This document shows positions 1 through 9,455 of a stretch of DNA of 64,000 nt, one piece after another (the stretch's first letter is position 1; the number at the start of each line of letters is the position of its first letter). The notes under the pieces were generated by a model, which did no database searches, was not told the DNA's origin, and saw only the letters and a list, made by a program, of their open reading frames with translations. The position numbers and the translations under genes are program-made. The DNA lies in NCBI RefSeq assembly GCF_003314975.1, contig NZ_QNRF01000003.1:248001-312000 (forward strand), written 5' to 3'. This DNA is from Marinomonas aquiplantarum. Its GTDB lineage: Bacteria > Pseudomonadota > Gammaproteobacteria > Pseudomonadales > Marinomonadaceae.

Positions 1-721
1 TGTTATCGGTATGACCATCGATGTAGATGTATTCCACACTAGGATCAGACGACACATACAAGGCCACCAAATCCAAACGAGCTTTAATGCGGTCCGTTAG
101 GTTTACACCGTTAACAGGAAACAGCGCAGCCGTTCGTGCAATTTGATCATAATTTACCGGTAATAAAGTAGCTAAGCAGCGACGAAATTCATTATAGGCG
201 GGGGCGAAATTGATATTCGACAAGCCCACTTCAACGGTTTCTTTGCTGTTTTCCCATGCTCTGCCAGCCACCACAGGGTGACGGCCACGGTCTAAACTGG
301 TCAGCATGCGTTCTGCTACTTTACCGCCCACTTCCACCGTCAGACCGTATCCAGGGTAAGGTAAAATATCCAAAGTTTCAGGTTTGCTGCCAGGAGACCA
401 GTCCGGCGCTTGAGAAAGAATGTACACCTGACCCGGTCCGAGTTTTTCATTTCTAGGCTGCAACACAAACTTCATAGGCTCGCCCGCTTCTTTAATAAAC
501 TGGCCTTCACCATAGTGTGGTACTGGGTGTGTCAAGCTACAGGAGAAAATATCCCCAGATAACAGCCATTCAGAATCGGTAATTCCGGACTGATAATGAG
601 TCAATGCATAGGCCTGGTTAAAACTTAACCCAGCCGTCAGTAAAAACGTTGTTCGAATTAGCAGTTGTTGGGCAATTCCCATTGAGACATCTCGTTCAAG
701 CGTAATCAGTTGTGTTATCAT
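1..721 (-). CDS. motY: MotY-like sodium-type flagellar T-ring protein (partial)
   Basis: This minus-strand gene runs off the left edge, so its C-terminus is missing. It begins with a signal peptide ending near NQAYA. The mature part has the MotY N-terminal domain, and the visible end enters an OmpA-type peptidoglycan-binding domain (YIYIDGHTDN). MotY-family proteins sit in the periplasmic T ring and help anchor PomAB-type stators of polar sodium-driven flagella. The start at 721 has an AGGA ribosome site about 5 bases upstream; an ATG at 682 is an alternative that also leaves a signal peptide. It is divergent from rnt, and motY and rnt are neighbours in Vibrio and relatives as well. Confidence 0.85.
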   Translation of the reverse strand, partial: MITQLITLERDVSMGIAQQLLIRTTFLLTAGLSFNQAYALTHYQSGITDSEWLLSGDIFSCSLTHPVPHYGEGQFIKEAGEPMKFVLQPRNEKLGPGQVYILSQAPDWSPGSKPETLDILPYPGYGLTVEVGGKVAERMLTSLDRGRHPVVAGRAWENSKETVEVGLSNINFAPAYNEFRRCLATLLPVNYDQIARTAALFPVNGVNLTDRIKARLDLVALYVSSDPSVEYIYIDGHTDN

Positions 722-775
722 CAAATCCTATTGTACCGTTAATCTTATACAAGCGGCAGAATTAAGGACCTTCTT

Positions 776-1444
776 TTGTCAAACCATGAAATCAAAGATC
801 GATTCCGCGGCTTCCTACCCGTAGTTATCGACGTCGAAACCGCAGGCTTTAATCAAAAAACCGATGCATTGTTAGAAATGGCTGCCAGCATCCTCAGAAT
901 GGATGACAATGGTGACCTCTACATACATGAAACCGTTGGCTTTTTAATCAAACCGTTTGAAGGTGCCAACCTAGAAAAAGCCGCTTTGGAGTTTACTGGC
1001 ATTGATCCTTTTGAGCCTGGCCGAGAAGACATGACCGAGAACGAAGCCATTACTCAAATGTTTGCTAAAGTTCGTAAAGAGCTAAAATCCGTAGGCTGTA
1101 AACGTGCGATTTTAGTGGGTCACAATGCCGCATTCGACCATGGTTTCCTAAATGCTGCAATCGAACGTGCCGACATCAAGCGCAACCCATTCCACCCTTT
1201 TTCCAGTTTTGACACCGCCAGCTTAGCCGGTTTGGTGTTCGGACAAACTGTGTTGGCAAAAGCTTGTGAAGTCGCCTCTATTCCCTTCAGTAACTCAGAA
1301 GCACACTCCGCCAAATACGATACGGAAAAAACCGCCGAACTATTTTGTGAAATGGTAAACCGTTGGAAACGCCTTGGTGGCTGGCCATTAATTGCCAACG
1401 AAACCGAAGATGACATGTCAGCGATTTTCAATTCTGGTCAATAA
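776..1444 (+). CDS. rnt: Ribonuclease T
   Basis: RNase T is a DEDD-family 3'-5' exoribonuclease that trims the CCA end during tRNA turnover and matures the 3' ends of 5S and 23S rRNA. All three exonuclease motifs are visible in this 222-residue protein: VVIDVETAG near residue 16, HNAAFDHGF near 115, and the [14 protein letters not shown] block near 180. The length matches the family. The start is TTG, preceded by AAGGA at a good distance; no better ATG lies nearby. The gene is divergent from motY and is followed by a small membrane protein gene in the same direction. Confidence 0.95.
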   Translation: MSNHEIKDRFRGFLPVVIDVETAGFNQKTDALLEMAASILRMDDNGDLYIHETVGFLIKPFEGANLEKAALEFTGIDPFEPGREDMTENEAITQMFAKVRKELKSVGCKRAILVGHNAAFDHGFLNAAIERADIKRNPFHPFSSFDTASLAGLVFGQTVLAKACEVASIPFSNSEAHSAKYDTEKTAELFCEMVNRWKRLGGWPLIANETEDDMSAIFNSGQ

Positions 1445-1507
1445 GCACCATAATGAAACCCTATCGCAGATTTTTACTGTCTTCACTTCGTCCATAAGGT
1501 GGTTGCT

Positions 1508-1888
1508 ATGATGCCAGCAAAAAAATACCTTTACCTGCTACTTGGCTGGTTATCGTTAATCACAGGTATTATTGGCATCTACCTCCCCTTGCTTCCGACT
1601 ACTCCTTTGGTACTGCTTGCGGCTTGGTGTTTCTCCAAGTCGTCCAAACGTTTCCATTCATGGTTGATAAACCACAAATTCTTCGGCCCCATTGTCCGCG
1701 ATTGGCAATCGGAAGACGGCATTCCCAAACGCTCTCGTAACCGAGCCATTATTTTCATGTGGCTCGGAATGAGCATTTCCATGCTGATTGTTTACCGTTT
1801 CTGGGCAACGGTAGGCTTGATAAGCATCGGCGTTTGCGTCAGCATTTATTTACTCAGATTACCGCTCCGCGAAGATCTGCAAGACTAA
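1508..1888 (+). CDS. DUF454 (YbaN-type) inner membrane protein
   Basis: This small integral membrane protein of about 126 residues belongs to the DUF454/YbaN family. The N-terminal helix and its PLLPTTPLVLLAAWCFSKSS segment are typical, and two further hydrophobic helices fill the C-terminal half. The biochemical role of the family is not known. The ATG at 1508 was chosen because AAGGTGG lies just upstream; an in-frame GTG at 1499 is possible. It lies 55-65 bp after rnt and 60 bp before the large DUF748 gene on the same strand. Confidence 0.85.
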   Translation: MMPAKKYLYLLLGWLSLITGIIGIYLPLLPTTPLVLLAAWCFSKSSKRFHSWLINHKFFGPIVRDWQSEDGIPKRSRNRAIIFMWLGMSISMLIVYRFWATVGLISIGVCVSIYLLRLPLREDLQD

Positions 1889-1948
1889 CACCCTGCGTTG
1901 TTTGCAGATTGACAGACATTTAATTTCCAAGACATCATAAGGTCATCC

Positions 1949-4900
1949 ATGATAACCCGTCGCCAGTTTCGTCTATTCATCTTTTACCCAGCTCTCGTTA
2001 TCAGCTTAATCATAATGTGCTTATGGGGAGCCGCGCCGTTTGTCGCCAAGCACTATCTACAAGACTTTTTCCAACAACATGGTCAACGTGCTACGCTGGA
2101 TGCGCCAGCCATTGATTTCTTTCCGCCCCGACTTGAGGTCAATAACCTCATCGTCCAACAGCAGAATACCCCAACATTAACCCTAGAACATGCCGAGTTC
2201 GCCATTGAGTTTTGGCCCTTGTTTAATCAAACGTTAGCCGTGTCCATTGCCGACATAGAAGGCCTAAACCTTAACGTAAAACAACAAGCGGACACTTGGA
2301 TCATCGCGGGACTGGATCTGGAAAAACTGACATCAGACAACACAGAAACAAAGGATGTTGCGCAACCAGACCTTTCAAATGCCGAAACAGATAACAACGC
2401 AAGCGCATCACCTTGGGGAATTTCTGTTCCTCAAATCCAGATTAAAAAAGCCTTTGTGGATCTCACCCGTGACACCAAACAAAACGAAGCCGCCCAGACA
2501 GATCGCTTAGGCTTGACCTCATTAGAGGTCCAAAACCTCATTGGTCAAGGTTTAGATTGGCAAGCCGACATCGCTCTCGCAGCACAAGTAAACGATGCCA
2601 CGTTGCGCCTTGATAGCGAGCTAAACTACCTGAAAGAACAAGCCAATCTAGTGATCAACACCTTATCCGCAAACCTATCGGTCGAGAGTATTCGACACTT
2701 TTTACCTGCCGACTATCAGGCCACAGAAGGCGACATAACGTTAAATGCTGCCTTATCCTTGACGCACGATGCCACCAGCGGAAAATTTAAACTCGATGCA
2801 TCATTCTTTAACTTAGACCTTAAAAATGCCTTCGTGCCTGTTAAGCAAGCACAGAGCATTCGCTTGCAAGCGGCTAATCTAGACCTAAAAAACAGCCAAC
2901 TAGACTATGTTCTTCCTCCCAAAGCGACCGATGCGGACCATGAAATCATCAATCTAACAGCCAATACCAAGCTAACCCTAAAGGCTTCAGATGTGGCCAT
3001 CCAACAAGGTGAACAAAGTCTGGCTTGGCAAACATTGGACATCACGAGCCCAATCAAGGCCATTAGCGATGAATCCGGATATCAATTGCAGTCTGACCGT
3101 TCGACACTCGCCCTATCTGAATTAAAGCTCTCCTCCGACAGCCTGATTCTAAGTGGTCAAGCCCTTGCTCTACAGCTGGCAAACCTTGATCTTACTCTGG
3201 ACTCTGATAATCACATTAAAGTGGCCGTCGACAGTCAATTTAACAGTCAACAGATAGCGATTGAACAAGCCGGCAACAGCTTGTCATACCAATCACTGGC
3301 GCTGGACAGCCAGTTAGCTTTTTTACAAGACGCCCAACACACACATGCACAAAGTGACGCGCTCAATCTCCAACTGGACGAATTTAATGGCGACCTCATT
3401 AACGGGCAAAGCATTTCATTGCAAACAACTAAGTTAAAGGCAGATCAGCTGACACTGGATCAAACGACAGATCAGTCACCAATAGCAACCAGCCTTTCAG
3501 GTCGACAGGTTTCTCTCAGCACCGAAGGCTTAGACAGCTACGCCAGTCAAGATAAGCGCCTTGCCGCATGGCAAAGCAGCCAGCTTTCTGGGGTCAATTT
3601 TGAACAACAAGGGGACTTATTTTCGGTGCAAGCTGAGCGTTTAGACGTTAATCAAATCAGCTTATCAGACCATCTTGACGCCCCAGACACGCCAGTGCTA
3701 GCGACATTAGGGAAGATTAGCATTAGCCAACTGGAAGCCGATCAAGACGTGGTAAAGATAGACACCATCAACACTCAAGATGTGATCATTAATTTGCTGT
3801 TAGACGCCGAAAAAAATCTCGCTAATCTAGTCTCAATCAACGACACGCCAGCGACCTTGCCAGAACCGAAACTGCAATCGAACGCTAGCCCGAGAGTGTC
3901 TGACGTCCGTGAAAGCAGCCCCTCAAGCACACAAGAAACGGAAACAACCGAGTCAGCGTTTAAAGCCCCTTATCAATTGGTGTTAAACCAATTTGCCATG
4001 ACGGGAAAATCCCATATTTATGTCAAAGACGAAAGTATTTCACCAGCATTAGAGCGCACCTTAGACATTGACACCCTAACCCTGGCTAACTTGAATACCC
4101 AAGACGAAAAACAAGCCATGGACGTCACCCTAAAAGCCCATAATGGTAAGTACACAGAAATCCAATCCGATGTAACCCTATGGCCATTGGCGGACAGACT
4201 CACCATGCAGAGTGAATTAACCATTAAAGAAGCCGAATTACCGCCTTATTCCGCTTATCTTGCCTCCGTATTAGGTTATCAAATTGACTCAGGACAATTA
4301 GACCTTGACCTCAAATTGCATGCCCAACAAGGGCGTTTGGATGGCAATGCGCATATTTTACTTCGGGAATTTGACTTAGGCGGTCGGCAAGAAAGCGGTT
4401 CAGTCATGCAAGCAGGCGTTGTCCCGCTCAATATTGCGGTGGGGATTTTAAAAGACAGCGACAATAACATTGATCTCGACATTCCGCTCTCTGGTGACGT
4501 CGACAACCCTGAATTTGGCTGGCGCAACTTCCTATTCCTACCGGTTCGAAAAGCTTTATATTCCGCATCCAGTAACTACTTGATGCAAACCTTTATCCCT
4601 TATGCCAATGTCATCAGCATTGCTCAATTAGCAGGGGATCAGCTGCTAAAAATTCGTGTTGAACCGCTTATTTTCGAGCCAGCAGAAGCCCAACTCAGTG
4701 ACAGTCAAAATGATTTTTTAGTGCAACTGAGTCAACTGATGAAAGACAAAGAAGACAGTCAACTAAAAGCTTGTGGCGTTACCAACTATGTGGACCTTGG
4801 CTTTGATACACCGCCTGCGACCTTGGATGAGAGCCAGAAAGCACAAGCAAGAGAGTTAGCCCAAACAAGGGCAAATCACTTAAAGGACTATCTTGTGTCC

Positions 4901-4990
4901 TCAGGCATCCGCTCGTCACGTATTTTGCTCTGCTCGCCAGAAATTGACTTGTCTAAAGACAGTCAACCACGAGTGGAACTCAACTTTTAA
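1949..4990 (+). CDS. DUF748 / AsmA-like envelope protein
   Basis: This 1013-residue protein has one N-terminal membrane anchor (residues about 8-30) followed by a long, probably periplasmic region rich in beta structure. The start (FFPPRLEVNNLIVQQQ, then VSIADIEGLNLNV) fits the DUF748 branch of the AsmA/TamB-like proteins, which are thought to act in lipid transport or outer membrane homeostasis. A low-complexity Ser/Glu-rich spacer lies near residues 635-670. The last about 100 residues look like an OmpA-type peptidoglycan-associated domain (ARELAQTRANHLKDYLVSSG, then SRILLC). The family call is firm; the function is inferred from the family only. Confidence 0.85.
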   Translation: MITRRQFRLFIFYPALVISLIIMCLWGAAPFVAKHYLQDFFQQHGQRATLDAPAIDFFPPRLEVNNLIVQQQNTPTLTLEHAEFAIEFWPLFNQTLAVSIADIEGLNLNVKQQADTWIIAGLDLEKLTSDNTETKDVAQPDLSNAETDNNASASPWGISVPQIQIKKAFVDLTRDTKQNEAAQTDRLGLTSLEVQNLIGQGLDWQADIALAAQVNDATLRLDSELNYLKEQANLVINTLSANLSVESIRHFLPADYQATEGDITLNAALSLTHDATSGKFKLDASFFNLDLKNAFVPVKQAQSIRLQAANLDLKNSQLDYVLPPKATDADHEIINLTANTKLTLKASDVAIQQGEQSLAWQTLDITSPIKAISDESGYQLQSDRSTLALSELKLSSDSLILSGQALALQLANLDLTLDSDNHIKVAVDSQFNSQQIAIEQAGNSLSYQSLALDSQLAFLQDAQHTHAQSDALNLQLDEFNGDLINGQSISLQTTKLKADQLTLDQTTDQSPIATSLSGRQVSLSTEGLDSYASQDKRLAAWQSSQLSGVNFEQQGDLFSVQAERLDVNQISLSDHLDAPDTPVLATLGKISISQLEADQDVVKIDTINTQDVIINLLLDAEKNLANLVSINDTPATLPEPKLQSNASPRVSDVRESSPSSTQETETTESAFKAPYQLVLNQFAMTGKSHIYVKDESISPALERTLDIDTLTLANLNTQDEKQAMDVTLKAHNGKYTEIQSDVTLWPLADRLTMQSELTIKEAELPPYSAYLASVLGYQIDSGQLDLDLKLHAQQGRLDGNAHILLREFDLGGRQESGSVMQAGVVPLNIAVGILKDSDNNIDLDIPLSGDVDNPEFGWRNFLFLPVRKALYSASSNYLMQTFIPYANVISIAQLAGDQLLKIRVEPLIFEPAEAQLSDSQNDFLVQLSQLMKDKEDSQLKACGVTNYVDLGFDTPPATLDESQKAQARELAQTRANHLKDYLVSSGIRSSRILLCSPEIDLSKDSQPRVELNF

Positions 4991-5024
4991 TTCAGACGTT
5001 TTCCTCTCGCGTTTCTCTCACTCA

Positions 5025-5051
5025 CTTGTCCGTTGTCATGCAACGGACAAG
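5025..5051 (+). terminator. Hairpin downstream of the DUF748 gene
   Basis: A perfect 11-bp inverted repeat (CTTGTCCGTTG and its complement) with a 5-base loop lies 35 bp after the DUF748 stop codon. No T-run follows, so it may be an mRNA 3'-end hairpin and not a classical intrinsic terminator. Confidence 0.5.
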
Positions 5052-5262
5052 GACTCTGTCAGCAAACTTTCAAGTGCCACTACAAATGTCCAACAAATGC
5101 GTAGTCAGCGAAACCTGCGTTGAAAATACAAGCGTATGACCTATTACTTAAGAGAAGAAGATAAAGGTTAGAAAAGCTGACAAGGGTCAAGAATGTTTCT
5201 CTTTGTCTGAGCTAATCTATAAATAAGCTTAATGATTAAATGAATGCAGATCGGAGGACACT

Positions 5263-5523
5263 ATGCCAATTTCAGATCACAACTTAGTGAATGAATTCCC
5301 AGAGTACAAAGACGACATCCACCACTTAAAAATGGAAGATGCCCATTTCAAAAAGCTATTTGATGAATACAACCATCTAACTCATGAGATTGAAAAAATG
5401 GAACAAGAATTGATTCCTTCTACTACTCAAGAGGAAGAAAGCCTGAAAAAACAACGTTTGCAACTCAAAGACACATTACAAGGTTACATCAAAGCCAGCA
5501 AAGCAGCGGCCGAAAAAGCCTAA
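5263..5523 (+). CDS. DUF465 (YdcH-type) small coiled-coil protein
   Basis: This 86-residue charged, all-helical protein belongs to the DUF465/YdcH family. The HLKMEDAHFKKLFDEYNHL segment followed by a Glu/Lys-rich second helix is characteristic. Members are short cytoplasmic coiled-coil proteins of unknown function. The start is well supported by a strong CGGAGGA ribosome site. It stands alone between the hairpin of the upstream gene and its own terminator. Confidence 0.85.
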   Translation: MPISDHNLVNEFPEYKDDIHHLKMEDAHFKKLFDEYNHLTHEIEKMEQELIPSTTQEEESLKKQRLQLKDTLQGYIKASKAAAEKA

Positions 5524-5544
5524 CCACGACAACTCAAAGACGTG

Positions 5545-5574
5545 AAAAAGCGGGCCTTTATGGCTCGTTTTTTG
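5545..5574 (+). terminator. Intrinsic terminator after the DUF465 gene
   Basis: AGCGGGCC and GGCTCGTT form a GC-rich stem around a 4-base loop, followed directly by a run of T. It lies about 20 bp after the DUF465 stop codon. Confidence 0.8.
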
Positions 5575-5755
5575 TGTCTCCCCTCCCTAAGCCGCCACTT
5601 TTTCTACAATGAACTTCGCAGGTTTAAGGTACGTTTACTTCGGCAAACCACAACACATTGACACATTTTCTCATCACGCTAGCAGACGCTCTTAAAAACC
5701 CAATGACCTTAGCGTGACTTTTGTAAGAATTGCCCTACAAATATTGATTGTAAAC

Positions 5756-5774
5756 CATTCTCATAATCATTATC
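5756..5774. promoter_or_regulatory. Fur box upstream of the TonB-dependent receptor
   Basis: The 19 bases CATTCTCATAATCATTATC match the classical Fur consensus at 15 of 19 positions, with a perfect right half. The site lies 38 bp before the receptor start codon, where Fur binding would block transcription when iron is plentiful. Confidence 0.8.
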
Positions 5775-5811
5775 ATGCCGACCTTTCTCCCCCGACCTAG
5801 AGACACTCTCC

Positions 5812-7905
5812 ATGTTTAAGAAAACCTTTTTGATGATGCAGGCATGCGGCGCTCTGACGTTCTCGTGTATTGCATTTGCAGAAACAGCAACGGATGATGA
5901 CACCATTGAATTACAGGCATTAGAAGTGCAAGGTCGCGCTCTATCCTATTACAAAGAAGATGAAACCAGCTTAGCCACTAAAACGGCGACCAGCCTCGAT
6001 AACACGCCTCAATCCGTTCAAGTGGTCACTAAGACCTTGATTGAAGACCAAGCGGCTCGCCAGATTACCGACCTCTATCGCTCCATCTCTGGTATGTCGC
6101 AGAACAATGTATCCACCGTGACGTTACGTGGTTTTGCCCAAGACGAGATTCTTTACGATGGCTTAAAAGGCAACCCATTTGGCAACTTTTCCATCCCGCA
6201 GCTTTTTACCATAGAGCAAGTACAAGTGTTAAAAGGCCCTTCTGGCGCAATTTATGGGGCTGGCGAACCCGGTGGTGTGATCAACTATGTGACAAAAAAA
6301 CCCACCTATGAGCAGCAAAATACTCTGCAAGTCACTGCGGGCAACAAAGATTTCTTAAGTGGCAGTATTGAATCATCAGGTCCAGCTAACGAAGATGCCT
6401 CACAACGCTACCGCGTGGGCATTTATTCCGACAGACAAGATTCTTACCGCAACAATGTGGAAGAAGAAAATCAAATCATTGATCTTGGCTATGCTTGGGA
6501 CATTGATCAAGACAATACTTTAACAGTGCAATACACAGACATTCACCAATACCTTTCCGGTGCTCGTTTACGTGGTATTCCAACCGATGACGATGGCAAT
6601 TTCTTAGCCGATACCTCATGGAACAACAATGAGAAATCCGATTACCAAGAGCTGGATGCCCAAGTCTTCCAAATGCGCCTTGATCACAGCATCAATGACT
6701 GGCTAGAAAGCAATGTCGCCCTACGCTACTTTGAGAATACCGAAACGCAAAAATACCACGAAGTCGTCGGCTTACTAGACACCGACAGTGATGGTGTAAT
6801 GGATACCACACAGCGACAATATCGTGACCAAGTGCGTTCACGCCAAGGCATCACACTTGCCGGAAACCTGATTGCCGAATTGGGCGATCATACTGTGCTG
6901 CTTGGCAGTGACTATCTCCATGAAGAAAATAGCTTTTTATACTACCGCGCCAGCAAAACAGCGGATGGTGTCTCTAACCTGAGCCTGGCCAATCCTGTCT
7001 ATGGTCAAGACGATGTCAGTGATTACACCATGCACCTTAAAACAGATGAGACCACCACGTCGGATCGTCTTGGTGTCTACGCCCAAGACCAATGGCAGAT
7101 GACCGACAAACTAAACTTGCTCAGTGGCATCCGCATTGACCGCTATGAAGAAAGCTACCAAGATCACACGTCCAGTGATGGAGAAAAGCAATATAACGAC
7201 ACAGGCTACTCTTCTCGCATTGGTGCCAGTTATCATGTCAATGAGATTTGGAAGCCCTATGCCTCTGTCTCTACAGGCTTTGCACCACAAGAAGCAGATG
7301 ACCAACAAAAGTCGCAAGATGGCCAATTATTTGACCCTGAAGAAAGCCGCCAAGTTGAAGTCGGAGTGCGCAGTTACTGGTTTAATAATAAGCTGAATAT
7401 CAATTTAGCGGCTTATCACATAATACGTAAAAACATTCTACAAGATGACCCAGAGGACGATAGTTATCTGGTTTCCATTGGTCGTATCCGCAGTCAAGGC
7501 GTTGAATTAGACATACTCGCTGATATCACACCTCGTTGGGTGGCGAATGTCAGCTACGCCTACAATGATGTGAAAGTGACTGATGCCGAAGATGGTGTCT
7601 ATTTTGCCAACACACCTTATCATCAGCTTGGCGCATGGACCCGCTATGACTTCCCTAGCATTCAGTCTTCTATTGCTTTTGGTGCAGATTACGTTAGCCA
7701 ACAAAAAAACCGTGACGAGCAAATTGTTAAACCCTTCACGGTTTACGACTTGTCTTGGCAAACCCATTGGCAGGATTGGAAATTCCAAGTCAATGTAAAA
7801 AACTTGTTTGATAAAGAATACGCGGTCAGCGGCTTTACCGAAAAAATCGGCTCTTTCGTAGGTGAACGACGTCGCGTTTACCTGAGTGCGGCTTACCAGT
7901 TTTAG
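5812..7905 (+). CDS. TonB-dependent siderophore receptor
   Basis: This 697-residue outer membrane receptor has a signal peptide ending near IAFA, a TonB-box-like segment (DTIELQAL), a plug domain (about residues 50-160, with the TLRGFAQDEILYDGLKG and EVLKGP-type QVLKGPSGAIYGAGEPGG motifs) and a 22-strand barrel ending in YLSAAYQF. The closest architecture is the FhuA/FhuE/FoxA-type ferric-siderophore receptors; the actual ligand cannot be read from sequence. A Fur box directly upstream supports iron-controlled expression. No adjacent siderophore ABC importer or TonB genes are present, so it is a stand-alone receptor, possibly for a foreign siderophore. Confidence 0.92.
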   Translation: MFKKTFLMMQACGALTFSCIAFAETATDDDTIELQALEVQGRALSYYKEDETSLATKTATSLDNTPQSVQVVTKTLIEDQAARQITDLYRSISGMSQNNVSTVTLRGFAQDEILYDGLKGNPFGNFSIPQLFTIEQVQVLKGPSGAIYGAGEPGGVINYVTKKPTYEQQNTLQVTAGNKDFLSGSIESSGPANEDASQRYRVGIYSDRQDSYRNNVEEENQIIDLGYAWDIDQDNTLTVQYTDIHQYLSGARLRGIPTDDDGNFLADTSWNNNEKSDYQELDAQVFQMRLDHSINDWLESNVALRYFENTETQKYHEVVGLLDTDSDGVMDTTQRQYRDQVRSRQGITLAGNLIAELGDHTVLLGSDYLHEENSFLYYRASKTADGVSNLSLANPVYGQDDVSDYTMHLKTDETTTSDRLGVYAQDQWQMTDKLNLLSGIRIDRYEESYQDHTSSDGEKQYNDTGYSSRIGASYHVNEIWKPYASVSTGFAPQEADDQQKSQDGQLFDPEESRQVEVGVRSYWFNNKLNINLAAYHIIRKNILQDDPEDDSYLVSIGRIRSQGVELDILADITPRWVANVSYAYNDVKVTDAEDGVYFANTPYHQLGAWTRYDFPSIQSSIAFGADYVSQQKNRDEQIVKPFTVYDLSWQTHWQDWKFQVNVKNLFDKEYAVSGFTEKIGSFVGERRRVYLSAAYQF

Positions 7906-7934
7906 TGTGACTTGATAATAAACACTTTGATACA

Positions 7935-7960
7935 AGCGAGTCTAAGTACTCGCTTTTTTT
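7935..7960 (+). terminator. Intrinsic terminator of the receptor gene
   Basis: AGCGAGT and ACTCGCT form a stem with a short loop, followed by a run of seven T. It lies 30 bp after the receptor stop codon. Confidence 0.85.
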
Positions 7961-7989
7961 GTGTTCAAGAATCCCCTTTTAGCGAAATT

Positions 7990-8003
7990 TTGACCTAAAT
8001 CAA
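7990..8003. promoter_or_regulatory. Candidate FNR/ANR box upstream of trhP
   Basis: TTGACCTAAATCAA matches the FNR/ANR consensus TTGAT-N4-ATCAA at 9 of 10 defined positions. It lies 96 bp upstream of the trhP start, a distance compatible with activation at an undetermined promoter. This is a sequence match only. Confidence 0.45.
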
Positions 8004-8098
8004 ACCTCCCTCAATTAGCTTGGCAAAGCCCTGCCAATCTCTTGAGTTCGTTCTTCAAGAGGTTACACTCCGCGCGTTTTCAATTTTAGGGCCAAGTC

Positions 8099-9454
8099 AT
8101 GTTTACACCAGAATTATTGTCGCCAGCCGGTTCGTTAAAAAATATGCGCTATGCTTTTGCTTACGGTGCAGACGCAGTGTATGCCGGACAACCTAGATAT
8201 TCTCTTCGTGTGCGCAATAATGAGTTCGACTTAGAAAAACTTGAAATCGGCATCAATGAAGCCCATGAGCTGGGTAAAAAGCTTTATGTGGTCAGCAACA
8301 TCGCCCCCCACAATGCCAAGCTAAAAACCTACATACAAGACTTAACCCCTGTCGTAAAAATGCACCCTGACGCCCTGATTATGTCGGACCCTGGCCTTAT
8401 TATGATGGTTCGCGAGGCGTTTCCGGATCAAGCAATCCACTTGTCTGTCCAAGCCAATGCGGTGAACTGGGCGACGGTAAAATTTTGGCAACAGCAAGGT
8501 ATCTCTCGTGTCATCTTGTCTCGGGAATTGTCCCTAGACGAGATCGAGGAAATCCGCATGAAGGTGCCTGAAATGGAACTGGAAGTCTTCGTCCATGGGG
8601 CTTTGTGCATGGCGTACTCTGGCCGTTGTTTACTGTCTGGCTATATGAACAAACGCGACCCGAACCAAGGGGCTTGCACCAACGCCTGTCGCTGGCAGTA
8701 CAATGCTCACTCAGCCACACAAGACGACAGCGGACAAATCATCGCTACAACCAACTCGGCGGTGCAAATTCAAGAGCCAAGCGATCAGCTGTTTTTATTG
8801 CAAGAACAAGGTCGACCTGACGAATACATGCCCGCCTTTGAAGATGAGCATGGCACCTACATCATGAACTCCAAAGATTTACGGGCGATTCAACACGTAG
8901 AGCGCCTAGTGAAAATGGGCATCCACTCGTTAAAAATTGAAGGTCGAACCAAGTCTTTCTATTACTGTGCGCGAACCGCACAAATCTATCGCCAAGCCAT
9001 CGACGATGCAGTGGCTGGAAAAGGCTTTAACCCACAATTGATGGACAATTTAGAGAATCTTGCCAATCGTGGCTACACCGACGGTTTCTTGCAGCGTCAT
9101 CGTCATGTGGATTTGCAAAACTACGAAACGGGCAATTCCGTTAGCCATCAGCAACAGTTCGTCGGCGAAGTCTTATCTTGCCACAACAACCAACTGACAC
9201 TGGAAGTCAAAAACCGTTTCAGTGTCGGCGATTCACTGGAATTAATGACACCGCAAGGCAACCAAACCTTCACCCTGACTCAACTATGGGATAAAAAAGG
9301 CCAAGACATTGACGTCGCCAAAGGCAGTGGCCACATTGTCAGCCTCCTCTGCCCTGACGGTATGAAGGCATCTATGGGCATACTGTTACGCAACTTGCCA
9401 GAGGGTCAAACCACCCGACAACCGCACAAGCAAGCCACAGCGGAAAGGGAATAA
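8099..9454 (+). CDS. trhP: TrhP-type tRNA 5-hydroxyuridine synthase (peptidase U32 family)
   Basis: This 451-residue protein belongs to the U32 family and matches TrhP (formerly YegQ, 453 residues in E. coli) in length and sequence. The N-terminal barrel begins ELLSPAGSLKNMRYAFAYGA. The diagnostic block FVHGALCMAYSGRCLLSGYM is followed by further Cys (GACTNACRW), and together these are the likely Fe-S ligands. TrhP makes 5-hydroxyuridine at position 34 of tRNA in a prephenate-dependent, oxygen-independent way. The next gene, one base after the stop, encodes a 2[4Fe-4S] ferredoxin, which is a plausible electron partner. The old label 'protease' is not supported for this subfamily. Confidence 0.92.
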   Translation: MFTPELLSPAGSLKNMRYAFAYGADAVYAGQPRYSLRVRNNEFDLEKLEIGINEAHELGKKLYVVSNIAPHNAKLKTYIQDLTPVVKMHPDALIMSDPGLIMMVREAFPDQAIHLSVQANAVNWATVKFWQQQGISRVILSRELSLDEIEEIRMKVPEMELEVFVHGALCMAYSGRCLLSGYMNKRDPNQGACTNACRWQYNAHSATQDDSGQIIATTNSAVQIQEPSDQLFLLQEQGRPDEYMPAFEDEHGTYIMNSKDLRAIQHVERLVKMGIHSLKIEGRTKSFYYCARTAQIYRQAIDDAVAGKGFNPQLMDNLENLANRGYTDGFLQRHRHVDLQNYETGNSVSHQQQFVGEVLSCHNNQLTLEVKNRFSVGDSLELMTPQGNQTFTLTQLWDKKGQDIDVAKGSGHIVSLLCPDGMKASMGILLRNLPEGQTTRQPHKQATAERE

Positions 9455-9455
9455 G

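Noticed and set aside
256-456. Plus-strand open frame of 66 codons
   Set aside because: It is antisense to motY, whose minus-strand frame has a signal peptide and OmpA motif and accounts for the sequence.
7111-7798. Several 70-140 codon frames within the TonB-dependent receptor gene
   Set aside because: They are in other frames of a clearly coding gene with an intact receptor product.
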